Numbered from the stretch's first letter, positions 49,714 through 59,583 are shown. The stretch is DNA of 64,000 nt from Paraburkholderia nodosa (GCF_001718195.1 NZ_MCNV01000018.1:1-64000), one strand, 5' to 3'. Program-made: numbers and translations. The notes: generated by a model from the letters alone, not told the origin.

Positions 49714-51354
49714 TCAAACCTGCGCCGCCGCTTCATCCGCTTTGTCGCGTTCCAGCAAGGGATAAGCGAGCGCGCAAATATGTGACTGGATGCGCACGAG
49801 ATCGCGCAGCACGTCGAGATGCAGCGAACTCGAGGCCAGGCTGTCCGGCTGGCCGTCGCGCAACCGTTCGAGGTGGCGTTCGCGCGCCGATCGTTCGAGT
49901 TGCCTCAGGGCCTGCTTGTCGGCGATGAGCTGCGCGGCGGTTTGTGTGCGCCCCGACACGAGCAGGGCCTGGGCGCGGCGAAAGCTGTCGATCACCGAGT
50001 CATGCAGCATGCGCAGCTCTTCGGTGCCTTCCGCCGAAAAGCTCAGCTGCATCTTGATCTTCTTCTGTGCGATCTCGAGCAGATTCTTGTCGATGATGTC
50101 GCCGATATGCTCGAGATTGATCACGGCGGTCATGATGTCCGATGCCCAGCGCCGGTCCTCTTCGCTGAGCGGCTCGCGGGTCAGTTCGGTGACGTAGCGC
50201 TTGATCGCGTCGTGGAGCACGTCCACGGTGTCGTCACGGCTCGCGACATCGCTCACTGCGCGGCGGTCATTGGCAAGCAGCACCGGCACGCTCTCGCGCA
50301 GCATCGCCTCGACGATCTCGCTCATTCTGATCACTTCGCGCGCCGCGCACGCCAGCGCCAGCGGCGGAGACTGCAAGGCGCTTTCATCGAGGTAGCGCGG
50401 CGAGCACGCATCGTCGCCCGCAGCGGGCGAGGGCATGATGCGCTCCAGCAGACGCGCTACCGGATCGAGCAGTCCGATGAACACGACTGCGATGGCGACG
50501 TTCAGGCCAGTGTGAAAATCGGCGATCGTGCGGCTGGCGTCGCCGGGCAGCGTGTCGAGCAGGCGCGCGAGCGGCGAGCACACGGCGAGCAGCAGCACGC
50601 ACACGCCGCCGCGCAGCAGCAGGTTGCCGGCGGGCAGCCTGCGGCGGCTGAGATCGTGCCCCTTCGCCGCCTCGAAGTACGGATTGAGCGCGCTCCCGAC
50701 GTTCGCGCCGAGCACCATGGCGATCGCGATGTCCAGAGGCACGGTATGCAGCTTCGCGAGCGACATCACGAACAACACGACCGGAATGCTCGAATGCGCG
50801 GCCCACGTGAGCACGCACGCCAGCGCGGCGTTGAGCACGGGCTCGCCGGACAGCGCGCCGAGTACCGTACGCAGCGCGGGCGCGGTTTCCGCGGGCTGCA
50901 CCGTCGAGACGAGCAGCGTGAGCGCGAGCAGCATGAGTCCGAGCCCGATCGATGCCCGGCCGATATCGCGGTTGCGCGAGCCCTTGCCCCTTTCGAACAA
51001 AGCCATGCCGATGAGCAGGCACGCGGGCGAAATCCAGCTGAGGTCGAGCGAGAACGCCTGCACGATGAGCGTCGAGCCCACGTTCGCGCCGAGCATCACG
51101 GCGAGTCCCGTCACCGCTCCCATCAGGCCGCGCGCCGCGAAGGACGACGCGATCATGCCAGTTGCCGTACTGCTCTGCAGCGCGCCGGTGATCGCGAGCC
51201 CTGCACAGAATGCGTTGAAGCGGTTGCCGAGGCTGCGCGCCATGAAGCGCCGCAGCGAGGCGCCGAACGCGCGCATGAGCCCGGACTCGACCATGTGCAG
51301 GCCCCACGTGAGCAGGGCGACACCGCCCGCGAGATGAAGCACGATCAGGATCAT
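49714..51354 (-). CDS. Na/Pi cotransporter family protein with PhoU-like domain
   Basis: A 546-residue protein. Residues about 1-310 hold the two repeated Na/Pi cotransporter halves, with the QSST motif in ALQSSTATGMIASS and a second, altered motif AAHSSIPVVLFVMS lacking the Gln. Residues about 345-540 are helical and PhoU-like. E. coli YjbB of this family exports phosphate. The gene lies 71 bases after phnV on the same strand, downstream of genes that release phosphate from phosphonoacetate, so phosphate export during growth on AEP is an attractive role (inference). Confidence 0.83.
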   Translation of the reverse strand: MILIVLHLAGGVALLTWGLHMVESGLMRAFGASLRRFMARSLGNRFNAFCAGLAITGALQSSTATGMIASSFAARGLMGAVTGLAVMLGANVGSTLIVQAFSLDLSWISPACLLIGMALFERGKGSRNRDIGRASIGLGLMLLALTLLVSTVQPAETAPALRTVLGALSGEPVLNAALACVLTWAAHSSIPVVLFVMSLAKLHTVPLDIAIAMVLGANVGSALNPYFEAAKGHDLSRRRLPAGNLLLRGGVCVLLLAVCSPLARLLDTLPGDASRTIADFHTGLNVAIAVVFIGLLDPVARLLERIMPSPAAGDDACSPRYLDESALQSPPLALACAAREVIRMSEIVEAMLRESVPVLLANDRRAVSDVASRDDTVDVLHDAIKRYVTELTREPLSEEDRRWASDIMTAVINLEHIGDIIDKNLLEIAQKKIKMQLSFSAEGTEELRMLHDSVIDSFRRAQALLVSGRTQTAAQLIADKQALRQLERSARERHLERLRDGQPDSLASSSLHLDVLRDLVRIQSHICALAYPLLERDKADEAAAQV

Positions 51355-51425
51355 CCGGCGCCTCCTTTGTGTTGTTTTCGGCTACACCGCCTGCACGCCT
51401 GCCTCGATCGCCTCCTCGAGTATCA

Positions 51426-52223
51426 TCAGCGCACCGCCGCTTTGGTCGAGACGCGCGAGAGCGCGAGCAGCACGAGGAGCGTGCCGCCTCCCAGCACCAT
51501 CGTGAGGGTCGACGCATCGAAGATCGCACCACGGTCGGACAGCGCGAAGATGCCCACGGGCAGCGTGACCCAGCCAGGTGGATAGATCATCAGCGTCGCG
51601 CCCAGTTCGCCCATCGACAACGCGAAGCTCAGGCTGAACGACGCGAGCAGATACGGCGCGATGAGCGGCAGTGTCACGCGGGTCAGCTGGTAGAACGGCC
51701 GCGCGCCGAGGCTTTCGGCGACCTCGCCGTACTCCGGCGCGAGCCGCGAGAGCCCCGCCGACACATTGCCGTACGTGAACGCCGAAATCAGCAGGAAATG
51801 GGCGAGAAGCACAATCGACGCCGTGCCGTTGAGCAGGACGGGCGGCTGGCTGAACGCGACGAGCAATCCAAGCCCGATGGAAACCGACGGCACCGCGCTC
51901 GGCACGAAGAAGACGACGTCGAGCACGCGTCTCGGCATGCCCTTCATGCCGCGCAACGCGAGTGCCGCCCATGTGCCGCTCACGAGTGCCGCCGCACTGG
52001 CGAGCGCCCCGGTGAGCACGCTCACGCGCAACTGGTCGGCCGAATCCGTGTGGAACACCCGCGCGTAGTGCGCGAGCGTCAGGTGGCTCGGCAGAATGCC
52101 GTTCCACTGTCCGCTCACGCTGGCGAGCGCGATCATCGCGACCGGCAATCCATAGATCGCGGCGAATAGCAGCGCCGTCGCACTCCAGGTCGACACCTTT
52201 GCCCATTTAGCCCAAAGCAGCAC
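51426..52223 (-). CDS. phnV: 2-Aminoethylphosphonate ABC importer, permease (PhnV-like)
   Basis: A 265-residue permease with six predicted helices. The EAA loop is RLAPEYGEVAESLGARPFYQ (about 168-187) and FALSMGELGATLMIYPPGW follows. A GTG start at 52223 is chosen since GGAGG lies 5 bases upstream; earlier in-frame ATGs extend into non-membrane sequence. It overlaps phnU by 17 bases. Last transport gene of the phn operon. Confidence 0.82.
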   Translation of the reverse strand: MLLWAKWAKVSTWSATALLFAAIYGLPVAMIALASVSGQWNGILPSHLTLAHYARVFHTDSADQLRVSVLTGALASAAALVSGTWAALALRGMKGMPRRVLDVVFFVPSAVPSVSIGLGLLVAFSQPPVLLNGTASIVLLAHFLLISAFTYGNVSAGLSRLAPEYGEVAESLGARPFYQLTRVTLPLIAPYLLASFSLSFALSMGELGATLMIYPPGWVTLPVGIFALSDRGAIFDASTLTMVLGGGTLLVLLALSRVSTKAAVR

Positions 52224-53103
52224 GGCGACCTCCGCAAAGTGACACGACTGTCCGGTAGCAGGCGTAGAGCCCGAGCGACAGCGCGATGTTGATGACGGCA
52301 ATCACGCAGGCCGTGGTGTAGTCGAACTCCTGAATCGCCTTGCCGTAGATGAGCAGCGGCAGGGTGATCACGTCTTTCGCGCCGATGAACAGCACGATGC
52401 CGAACTCGTTGACGGTCAGCAGCAGGCAGAGGCTGCCGCCCGCGAGCAGCGCGGGCAACGCGGCGGGCAGGATGATCTGCCGGATGATGCGCAGCGGCTT
52501 CGCGCCGAGACTGCTCGCCACTTCGATCTGGGCGTTGTCGATCTGCGAGAAGCAGGCAAGCAGCGGGCGCATGATGAACGGCGTATAGACCGTCACCTCG
52601 GAGAGCACGACGCCCCACTGCGTGTACAGGAAGTCGACGGGCGGCAGGTTAAGGTGGAAGAACGTCATCAACGACTGGTTCAACAGCCCTGCCGAGCCGT
52701 ACACGAACGTGAAGGCGAGCGCGACGAGAAAGGTTGGCAGTGCGATGAACGTATCGATCAGCCGACCGACGAAGCGCGCGCCGGGAAACGGCACGAATGC
52801 GATCACGAGCGAGAACACGAAGCCCAGCACGAGGCAGCCCACCGACGCGCTGACCGCGATGGCGATCGTGTGATAAAGCCCGCTCAGGAACTGTCGCGAA
52901 TGCAGCACGGCGGCGAAGTTCGCGAGCGTGAGCGTGTGAGTGCTGGAGTCGGCCCCGCCGCCCAGGGCCTGCAGCGCGATGAGGCCGAACGGGTAGAAGA
53001 AGATTGCCGCCAGCACCACGAGCGGCGGCGCGATCCAGAGGCCGCGCCAGCTGGCCGGGGAGCGGCCGGCCGGCGCGGGCGGCGCAATGACGAGATCAGC
53101 CAT
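52207..53103 (-). CDS. phnU: 2-Aminoethylphosphonate ABC importer, permease (PhnU-like)
   Basis: A 298-residue permease. It has a short soluble tail, six predicted helices, and the EAA-like loop QIEVASSLGAKPLRIIRQII (about 209-228), then LLTVNEFGIVLFIGAKDV. ATG 53103 overlaps the end of phnT by 8 bases, marking translational coupling; the upstream extension of the frame is phnT sequence read out of phase. Confidence 0.85.
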   Translation of the reverse strand: MADLVIAPPAPAGRSPASWRGLWIAPPLVVLAAIFFYPFGLIALQALGGGADSSTHTLTLANFAAVLHSRQFLSGLYHTIAIAVSASVGCLVLGFVFSLVIAFVPFPGARFVGRLIDTFIALPTFLVALAFTFVYGSAGLLNQSLMTFFHLNLPPVDFLYTQWGVVLSEVTVYTPFIMRPLLACFSQIDNAQIEVASSLGAKPLRIIRQIILPAALPALLAGGSLCLLLTVNEFGIVLFIGAKDVITLPLLIYGKAIQEFDYTTACVIAVINIALSLGLYACYRTVVSLCGGRRAALG

Positions 53104-54250
53104 GGCCTTCGACCTCCGGTACGAGCGTGACGTCCGCGGCGTCGAAGTGAACGGACATCGCCGTGCCGGGCTCCGGCGGGCTTTCGAGCGGCGCACGCGT
53201 AAGACGTAGCGCTTCGCCGCCGACATCGAGCACGACGCTGTGCAGTTCACCAAGCCATTGCACGCTCTGCACGACGCCCGTCACGCGATTGGACGCTTCC
53301 GTGCGCGGCCTGAAGTGCAGATCGTGCGGCCGCACGCATACGTAACACGCGCTGGCGGCGGGCAGGCCGTGATGATTGCGCCCGACGATCGAAAAATCCC
53401 CGCAGCGCACCCGCGCGTAGCCGTCGGTCGTGGGCACCAGCTGCTGTGCCGGCAACACGTTCGCACGCCCGAGGAATTCCGCCGCAAAACGGTTCGGCGG
53501 ATGCCGGTAGAGCCCCTGGGTCTCGCCGTGAGCGACCAGCTTGCCGTCGCGCATGATGCCGATGTGGTTCGCGAGTGTGAGCGCCTCGGTCTGATCGTGC
53601 GTCACATAAAGCACGGTCAGCGAGGGCAGGCTGCGATGCAGCTTCGCCAGCTCGTCGAGCATCGATCGCCGGATCTGCGCGTCGAGCGCGGAGAGTGGCT
53701 CGTCGAGCAGCAGCACCTGGGGCTGGATCGCGAGCGCACGCGCGATTGCCACGCGCTGCTGCTGGCCGCCGGAGAGTTCGCGCGGATAGCGCTTCGCATA
53801 CTTCGACATGCCGACGAGGCCGAGGCACTCGGGCACCCGCGTGCGGATCGCGTCCGCGTCGGTGCCGCGTGCACGCAGGCCAAAGGCGACGTTGTCTTCC
53901 ACGCGCATGTGCGGAAACAGCGCGTAGTTCTGCACGACCATGCCGATGTTGCGTGCATACGGTGGCAAACGCGTGACGTCGCGCGCGCCGATCACGATGC
54001 GTCCCGCGCTCGGCTGCACGAAGCCCGCGACGGCCCGCAGCGCGGTCGTCTTGCCGGAGCCCGAGGGGCCGATGAGCGCGACGATCTCGCCGGGCTTCAC
54101 GGTGAGCGTGAGCGAGTCGAGAATAGTCTGGCCGCCGTACGTCACCGAGACATTCTCGAAGCCGATTCCGCTGGCGCCGTGCGCGACCGCCGTCGGCACC
54201 GCGGGGGCCTGCGGCGCAGGCCCGCGTTCCATGGTGAAGGTATTGGCCAT
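53096..54250 (-). CDS. phnT: 2-Aminoethylphosphonate ABC importer, ATPase (PhnT-like)
   Basis: A 384-residue ATPase with an extra 30-residue N-terminal tail. Walker A is GPSGSGKTT (about 63-71), signature LSGGQQQRVAIARAL, Walker B LLLLDEPLSALDAQ, VTHDQTEAL, and a C-terminal TOBE region with VCVRPHDLHF. ATG 54250 shares its first base with the last base of the phnS stop codon. Confidence 0.87.
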   Translation of the reverse strand: MANTFTMERGPAPQAPAVPTAVAHGASGIGFENVSVTYGGQTILDSLTLTVKPGEIVALIGPSGSGKTTALRAVAGFVQPSAGRIVIGARDVTRLPPYARNIGMVVQNYALFPHMRVEDNVAFGLRARGTDADAIRTRVPECLGLVGMSKYAKRYPRELSGGQQQRVAIARALAIQPQVLLLDEPLSALDAQIRRSMLDELAKLHRSLPSLTVLYVTHDQTEALTLANHIGIMRDGKLVAHGETQGLYRHPPNRFAAEFLGRANVLPAQQLVPTTDGYARVRCGDFSIVGRNHHGLPAASACYVCVRPHDLHFRPRTEASNRVTGVVQSVQWLGELHSVVLDVGGEALRLTRAPLESPPEPGTAMSVHFDAADVTLVPEVEGHG

Positions 54251-55281
54251 TAGTTGCTCGAGATCGCCTGGTTGTAAGTTGCCACGTCGGACTTCAGGTC
54301 GTGCATGACCTGGTTCCAGTCGGGCTCCCAGATTTCGACGCCCTGCAGCATCGCGCTGAGCGTCTTGAAGTTGGCGTCGGTGGGATGCACGTCGGTGCGC
54401 ACGGGCATGCCATAGGCGGACTTGCTCACGTCCTGCTGGGCCTCGGCGCTCAGCAGGAAGTCGATCAGCTTCTTGCCGTTGTCCGTATGCGGCGCGCCGG
54501 CGACGAGACCGATGTAGTAGGGCAGCGAGAACGTGGCGCGGCGCCCGCTCGGGCCGGCGGGGAAGAAGACCGAAATGTTCGGGTTGTCGCGCATCTGCGA
54601 GAGGTTCATCTGCAGATCGCCATTGGCGACGTAGAGTTCGCCCTTGTTCACGAGCGCCGTGAGCTTGCCCGTGGACGCCGACGGCCCGAGGTTGTTCACC
54701 TGGAGCTTGCGCAGATACGCGAAGCCGCCGTCCTTGCCGTCGAACGCGTGGAAGGTCTGCAACATCAGCGCGGTACCGTCACCGGCCTGGCCCGGCGTCG
54801 AGTACTGCACCTTCTGCTTGAACTGCGGAGCGAGCAGGTCCGTATAGGCCTTGGGCGCACTCTTGAGCACTGCGGAGTTGTAGATGAACGTGGGGTAGTT
54901 GTCGACCATGGCGACGTACAGCCCCCTGGCATCCTTGTCGCGCGCGGCGATCTTGTCGGCGCCAGCCGGAGAGTAGGGTTGCAGCAGGCCGTCGGCCGCG
55001 GCCTTCTGCATGAACGGCGGCAACGTCACGAGCACGTCGGCCTGAATATTCGACTTCTCCTTGCCGAGACGATCCACCACGCCGCTCGACCCGGCCTCGA
55101 TATATTGCACCTTGATGCCCGTTGCCTTCGTGAAGGCTTCGAACTGGTTGCCGAACCAGCTGGGCGTGCCGTCGTGAAGACCGTCCGCGCTGTAGAGGGT
55201 CACGACGCCGGATTGTGCATGCACGGAGCCCGCTGCGAAGGCGAAGGCACAGGTCACCGCGGCGATCAGTTGAGTTTTCAT
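54250..55281 (-). CDS. phnS: 2-Aminoethylphosphonate ABC importer, binding protein (PhnS-like)
   Basis: A 343-residue periplasmic binding protein. The signal peptide ends in GSVHAQ (about residue 23), and the mature protein starts SGVVTLYSADGLHDGTPSWF, a stretch typical of AEP-binding PhnS. Other marks are NNLGPSASTGKLTALVNKGE and SAYGMPVRTDVHP. A strong purine-rich ribosome site (AAGGAAGG) precedes ATG 55281. Context with phnWAY makes AEP the expected ligand. Confidence 0.87.
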   Translation of the reverse strand: MKTQLIAAVTCAFAFAAGSVHAQSGVVTLYSADGLHDGTPSWFGNQFEAFTKATGIKVQYIEAGSSGVVDRLGKEKSNIQADVLVTLPPFMQKAAADGLLQPYSPAGADKIAARDKDARGLYVAMVDNYPTFIYNSAVLKSAPKAYTDLLAPQFKQKVQYSTPGQAGDGTALMLQTFHAFDGKDGGFAYLRKLQVNNLGPSASTGKLTALVNKGELYVANGDLQMNLSQMRDNPNISVFFPAGPSGRRATFSLPYYIGLVAGAPHTDNGKKLIDFLLSAEAQQDVSKSAYGMPVRTDVHPTDANFKTLSAMLQGVEIWEPDWNQVMHDLKSDVATYNQAISSN

Positions 55282-55370
55282 ATTCAACCTTCCTTGAGTT
55301 CGGATGCTGAAAAAAACCTCGTAGGGCCGCGCGCTGGCGGCTTGCATCGCAATCCTGCCGGATGCTGCAG

Positions 55371-56819
55371 TCACTCCCAGGGCATGGACCAGGTCCTGAC
55401 GTTGGTGTAGCTCTTCATCGCCTCGACCATGCCTTCCTTGTAGCCGTTGCCGGAGTCCTTGATGCCGCCGAACGGCGACATTTCGGTGCGATAACCCGGC
55501 ACTTCCCAGACGTTCACGGTGCCGACCTCCAGCTCGTTGACGAACTTCGTGGTGTAGTCGAGGCGGTTCGTGCAGACGCCCGAGGAGAGGCCGTAGGCGG
55601 TCGAGTTCGAGATGCGGATGACGTCTTCGATCTGGTTGGGAACCCGAATGATCGGGATGACCGGGCCGAAGGTCTCCTCGCGCACGAGTTCGCAGTCGTA
55701 AGGCACGTGATCGACGACGGTGGGGGCGTAGAGCGCGCCCTGGCGTGGGGCGCCGTAGAGCACGCGTGCGCCGTGCGCTTCGGCGTCGGCCACGCGGCGC
55801 TCGAACAGTTGCGCGGCCGCTTCGTTGATGACCGTCCCCACGTCGACACTGGGGTCCATCGGCTCGCCGCACTTGAGCTTCTTCGCGTGCACGAGCACTC
55901 GCTCGACGAAGGCATCCGCCACGCTTTCCACCACGAGAATGCGCTTGACCGCCGTGCAGCGCTGGCCGGAATTCTTGGTCGCGCCCGTCACCGCGAGCAG
56001 CGCGGCACGGTCGAGGTCGGCATCTTCCATGACGATGAGCGGGTCGTTGCCGCCCAGTTCCAGCACGGTGCGGCGGTAGCCCGCGTGCTGCGCGATGTAC
56101 TTGCCCACGCGTACCGAACCGGTGAACGTAACCAGATCGCAGTGCGGGTCCGTGATCATGCTGTCACCCATCGTGCGCGGATTGCCGGTGACGACGCTCA
56201 GCATCTCGGGCGGCAGGCCCGCTTCGTAGAGCACGTCGGCGAGCGCGAGCGCGGTGAGCGGCGTGAGTTCGGTGGGCTTGAGCACCACCCGGTTGTTCGT
56301 TGCGATGGCCGGCGCGAGCTTGTGGCTCACCATGTTCAGCGGATGGTTGAACGGCGTGATGGCGGAAATCACGCCGAGCAGCGGTAGACGCGTCGTGAAG
56401 ATCTTGCGGTTCTTGCCGTTCGGGCTGATGTCGCACGAGTAGACTTCACCATCGTCCTTGATCGTGAGTTGCGCGGCAAACGACCAGACATCGTAGGCGC
56501 GGCTTGCTTCGTAGAGCGAATCTTTCCAGCACAGACCCGACTCCGCTGTGATGAGGCGCGCGAAGTCCTCCTTGCGGTCGCGCAGCGCTTCGGCGGTGGT
56601 CTGGAGGATGCGCTGACGCTCGAAGCGCGTGAGGTGCGGGCGCGCGGCGTGCGCTTTGGCGAACGCTTCCTGCACGTGTTCGGGACGGCCCGCGGGCACG
56701 GTGCCGACCACTTCGTTCGTGTAGGGATTGAAGACTTCGATCACTTCGTCGGTCGAGACCTGCCGGCCGGCGATGCGCATGGACTCCTGCTTGAATGCGG
56801 GTTTGGTCATGACGTTCAT
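55371..56819 (-). CDS. phnY: Phosphonoacetaldehyde dehydrogenase (PhnY)
   Basis: A 482-residue aldehyde dehydrogenase. It has AITPFNHPLNMVSHKLAPAI (about 151-170), Glu in LELGGNDPLIV (about 254) and the catalytic Cys in NSGQRCTAVKRILV (about 288). The ITPFNHP form (instead of PWNFP) and the length match PhnY, which oxidises phosphonoacetaldehyde to phosphonoacetate. It sits between phnA and phnS. Lactaldehyde/glycolaldehyde dehydrogenase-like activity is the alternative. Confidence 0.88.
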   Translation of the reverse strand: MNVMTKPAFKQESMRIAGRQVSTDEVIEVFNPYTNEVVGTVPAGRPEHVQEAFAKAHAARPHLTRFERQRILQTTAEALRDRKEDFARLITAESGLCWKDSLYEASRAYDVWSFAAQLTIKDDGEVYSCDISPNGKNRKIFTTRLPLLGVISAITPFNHPLNMVSHKLAPAIATNNRVVLKPTELTPLTALALADVLYEAGLPPEMLSVVTGNPRTMGDSMITDPHCDLVTFTGSVRVGKYIAQHAGYRRTVLELGGNDPLIVMEDADLDRAALLAVTGATKNSGQRCTAVKRILVVESVADAFVERVLVHAKKLKCGEPMDPSVDVGTVINEAAAQLFERRVADAEAHGARVLYGAPRQGALYAPTVVDHVPYDCELVREETFGPVIPIIRVPNQIEDVIRISNSTAYGLSSGVCTNRLDYTTKFVNELEVGTVNVWEVPGYRTEMSPFGGIKDSGNGYKEGMVEAMKSYTNVRTWSMPWE

Positions 56820-56907
56820 CGCATACCTCGTTCTATGATCCGGTTGGGCGCGCCCCCCTCGCGGATGCGAGCGGCGGCGTGCGGGGGCCTTCGTGTTGAT
56901 ACGTGTG

Positions 56908-58179
56908 TCAAGCGGCGGCGGCTTGTGCGACGTGGTTCAGCGCGACATCGAAGATGTCGAAATTGCGCAGCGCGCGGCCCTGCGGCCAGTCGGTCTTGCG
57001 GTTGACAATGAGCGGCACGTCCTGCTCAGAGATCCCGCCATGCGAGCGCAACGGCTCGGTCAGGCCGGAAAAGTCGTGGCGCGCGGCGCTCGTGCCGAAC
57101 ACCTTGGCGCGCGTGCCGACCACGACGATGTCGCCGATCCGGTCGGGCGGCAGCTCGAAGCGCTCGCATGCGGCATCGCTCGTCAGGGCGAGTTCTACGC
57201 CCTCGGTGTTGCGCAGCTTGTCGAGCAGCGTGGCCGCGCCTGCCGTGTCGGTGCCCTCGGGCAGGTAGACGGTGGCGAACGAGCCGAGCGCGCCGTGGTG
57301 CGCGACGTAGGGATCGGTGATCGGCAGGATCACGCGCGCGCGACCCTTCCCGGTCCACTCGTCGAACAGATCCTGGAGGTAGAGCACGTCGGGCTCGCCA
57401 TTCGCGCGGTGCTTGTCGTTCATGCCGTGGTCCGCCGTGATCGCTAGTACGCAGCCTGCGGCGTCGAGTTCGCCCACGTAGCGGTCGAACATTGCGTAGA
57501 AGTCGTTGGCTTTCGGCGCTCCAGGTGCTGCCTTGTGCTGCACGTAGTCGGTCGTCGAGAGATACATCAGGTCGGGGCGAAACGTATCGAGAAGCTTCAC
57601 GCCGGCGGCGAACACGAACTCGGAGAGATCGGCGGAGTAGACGTCGGGCAGCGGCTTGCCGACGAACGCGAGCACATCGCCGAGACCGTTCTGCTCGCGT
57701 GTCGCCTGATCGGCTTTTTCGGCCGAGAACGCGATGGCGCGGCCGCTCGCGAAGTCGAGCCCCTTGCCGAGCAGCGTGCGCAGTTTGTCCTTCGCGGTGA
57801 CGACCGCCACCTTCGCGCCGGCGTCGTGGAACGCCGCGAAGATCGTGGGTGCGCGCAGGAAACGCGCGTCGTTCATCATCACTTCTTCGCCGCTCGCACG
57901 GTCGTAGAAGTAGTTGCCCGCAATACCATGCACTTTAGGCGGGCGGCCCGTGAGGATCGAGAGATTGTTCGGGTTGGTGAAGCTCGGAATCACGCACTGC
58001 GCAATGCGGCTCGTGCCGGTGCGCAGCAGCTTGGCCAGATGCGGCGCGCGGCCTGCCTTGATGGCCTCCTCGATATACGCCGGCTCGGAACCGTCGAGGC
58101 AGATCACCACGACGGGCGCGGCGGGAAAGCGGTATTCGCGACCGTTCACGGCCACTGCGGTGTCATTCAGCGTGCTCAT
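56908..58179 (-). CDS. phnA: Phosphonoacetate hydrolase (PhnA)
   Basis: A 423-residue alkaline-phosphatase-superfamily zinc enzyme. Metal/active-site residues are visible in VVICLDGSEPAY (Asp, about 29), SFTNPNNLSILTG (nucleophile Thr, about 67), LSTTDYVQHKAAPG (Asp/His), TADHGMND (Asp/His, about 249) and ending near LRSHGGISEQDVPL. It cleaves the C-P bond of phosphonoacetate to acetate and phosphate. It lies 11 bases after phnW and before phnY, in the arrangement known for AEP catabolism through phosphonoacetate. Confidence 0.9.
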   Translation of the reverse strand: MSTLNDTAVAVNGREYRFPAAPVVVICLDGSEPAYIEEAIKAGRAPHLAKLLRTGTSRIAQCVIPSFTNPNNLSILTGRPPKVHGIAGNYFYDRASGEEVMMNDARFLRAPTIFAAFHDAGAKVAVVTAKDKLRTLLGKGLDFASGRAIAFSAEKADQATREQNGLGDVLAFVGKPLPDVYSADLSEFVFAAGVKLLDTFRPDLMYLSTTDYVQHKAAPGAPKANDFYAMFDRYVGELDAAGCVLAITADHGMNDKHRANGEPDVLYLQDLFDEWTGKGRARVILPITDPYVAHHGALGSFATVYLPEGTDTAGAATLLDKLRNTEGVELALTSDAACERFELPPDRIGDIVVVGTRAKVFGTSAARHDFSGLTEPLRSHGGISEQDVPLIVNRKTDWPQGRALRNFDIFDVALNHVAQAAAA

Positions 58180-58190
58180 TGCATCTCCAT

Positions 58191-59351
58191 TCAGGCTGTT
58201 TTTTCGATCTGACCGACCATGCCCATTTCCTCGAGGACTTCGCCGATCGCGGCGAGTGCGGCGCGCATTTCCTTTTCGCCGATCCGGCCAATACAGCCGA
58301 TGCGGAACGAGTCGGCCACGGTCAGCTTGCCCGGATAGATCACGAAGCCGCGCGCCTTCAAACTTTCGTAGAACTGCGCAAAGACGAAGAGTGGGTCCTC
58401 GGGCATATGGAACGTGACGATGATCGGCGCCTGCAGCGCGTCCGCGAGCAGCGGCCTGAAGCCGAGCGCGCGCATGCCGTCGAGCAGGATCCGGCAGTTG
58501 TTGCGATAGCGTCCCCCGCGACCGGCTACGCCGCCTTCGGCATCGAACTCATCGAGCGCCTGGTGGAAGGCAACGATCACGTGCGTGGGCGGCGTGAAGC
58601 GATACTGGCTCGTCTTCTCCATGTTGAGCCACTGGTCGTGCAGGTCGAGCACGAGCGTGGTGGCGTTGCCCTGTGTGCGCTTGAGCGCTTCGACGCGGCA
58701 GATCACGAAGCCGAGTCCCGGGACGCCTTCGATGCACTTGTTGGACGATGCGGCGACCGCGTCGATGTGCATGGCCTGCACGTCGATGGGCAGCGCGCCG
58801 AAGGCACTCATCGAATCGACGAGATAGCCCTTGCCGTATCTGGCCGCCAGGGCGCCGATCTGCGCGATGGGGTTGAGGATGCCCGAGGTCGTCTCGCAGT
58901 GAACGGTGAACACGTGCGTGATGGACGGGTTGCTCGCCAGCAGCGCTTCGACCGCGGCGAGGTCCGGCGGCGTGTCCTCGGCCGTTTCGTGCACCACGGT
59001 CCTGCGCCCGGCGATATCGAGAATGCGCTTCGCCCGCTTGCCATAGGCGCCGTTGATCAGCACGAGGACCTCGCCGTCGGCGGGCACGAAGGTCGTGAGC
59101 ATGGCCTCGACGGCGAAGGTGCCCGAACCTTGCATGGGCACCGTCGCCCAGTCGTCCGAACCGTTCGCTATCCTGACGAGTCGCGTGAGCACTGAGCGGT
59201 TGATTGCGATGAAGTTCGCATCGCGCGAGCCCCAGTCGTGAACCATTGCCGCTTTGACGGTGCGCGAGGTGGTGAGTGGACCGGGCGTAAGGAGCAGCGG
59301 ATCGCCGGTTTCTGAAGCTGCAGGGGAGGAAGCCGTGGAAGATGCCGTCAT
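58191..59351 (-). CDS. phnW: 2-Aminoethylphosphonate-pyruvate transaminase (PhnW)
   Basis: A 386-residue class V PLP aminotransferase, slightly longer than the usual 365-370 because of a Ser/Ala-rich N-terminal tail. The family opening LLLTPGPLTTSRTVKAAMV (about 20-38), HDWGSRD, QGSGTFAVEAML, and the PLP Lys in AASSNKCIEGVPG (about 203) are visible. It transfers the amino group of AEP to pyruvate, giving phosphonoacetaldehyde and alanine. First gene of the phnWAY-STUV operon; a clear promoter lies at 59403-59431. Confidence 0.9.
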   Translation of the reverse strand: MTASSTASSPAASETGDPLLLTPGPLTTSRTVKAAMVHDWGSRDANFIAINRSVLTRLVRIANGSDDWATVPMQGSGTFAVEAMLTTFVPADGEVLVLINGAYGKRAKRILDIAGRRTVVHETAEDTPPDLAAVEALLASNPSITHVFTVHCETTSGILNPIAQIGALAARYGKGYLVDSMSAFGALPIDVQAMHIDAVAASSNKCIEGVPGLGFVICRVEALKRTQGNATTLVLDLHDQWLNMEKTSQYRFTPPTHVIVAFHQALDEFDAEGGVAGRGGRYRNNCRILLDGMRALGFRPLLADALQAPIIVTFHMPEDPLFVFAQFYESLKARGFVIYPGKLTVADSFRIGCIGRIGEKEMRAALAAIGEVLEEMGMVGQIEKTA

Positions 59352-59583
59352 GGGGTGTCTCCGTGAAGGTCTGTTCTGACTGTCTGACTGCGTGTTGAAG
59401 TCACTTTAGGCCGCGCAACAAAAACAGTCAATACGCCACTATTTGCCACAACACCAGGGGATACGCGGATGCGTTGCCAGCGATTGCGTCAGATGCGGCG
59501 CGGCAAGCGGCAGCGCGACCCGGCACTACGTGCGCGCAGAGGAACGATGTGGAGAGGGATGGGCAAGCGCCCGTGTGTGCGGC
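59352..59583 (-). promoter_or_regulatory. phnW promoter and operator
   Basis: On the minus strand, TTGACT (59431-59426) and TAAAGT (59408-59403) are separated by 17 bases, a good sigma-70 promoter about 50 bases before phnW. Directly upstream of the -35 lies TTGTGGCAAATAGTGGC (59451-59435), a direct repeat of GTGG at a 10-base period. It resembles elements in the regulator's own control region (60467-60483, 60599-60610) and is the likely DeoR-family operator. Confidence 0.65.
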
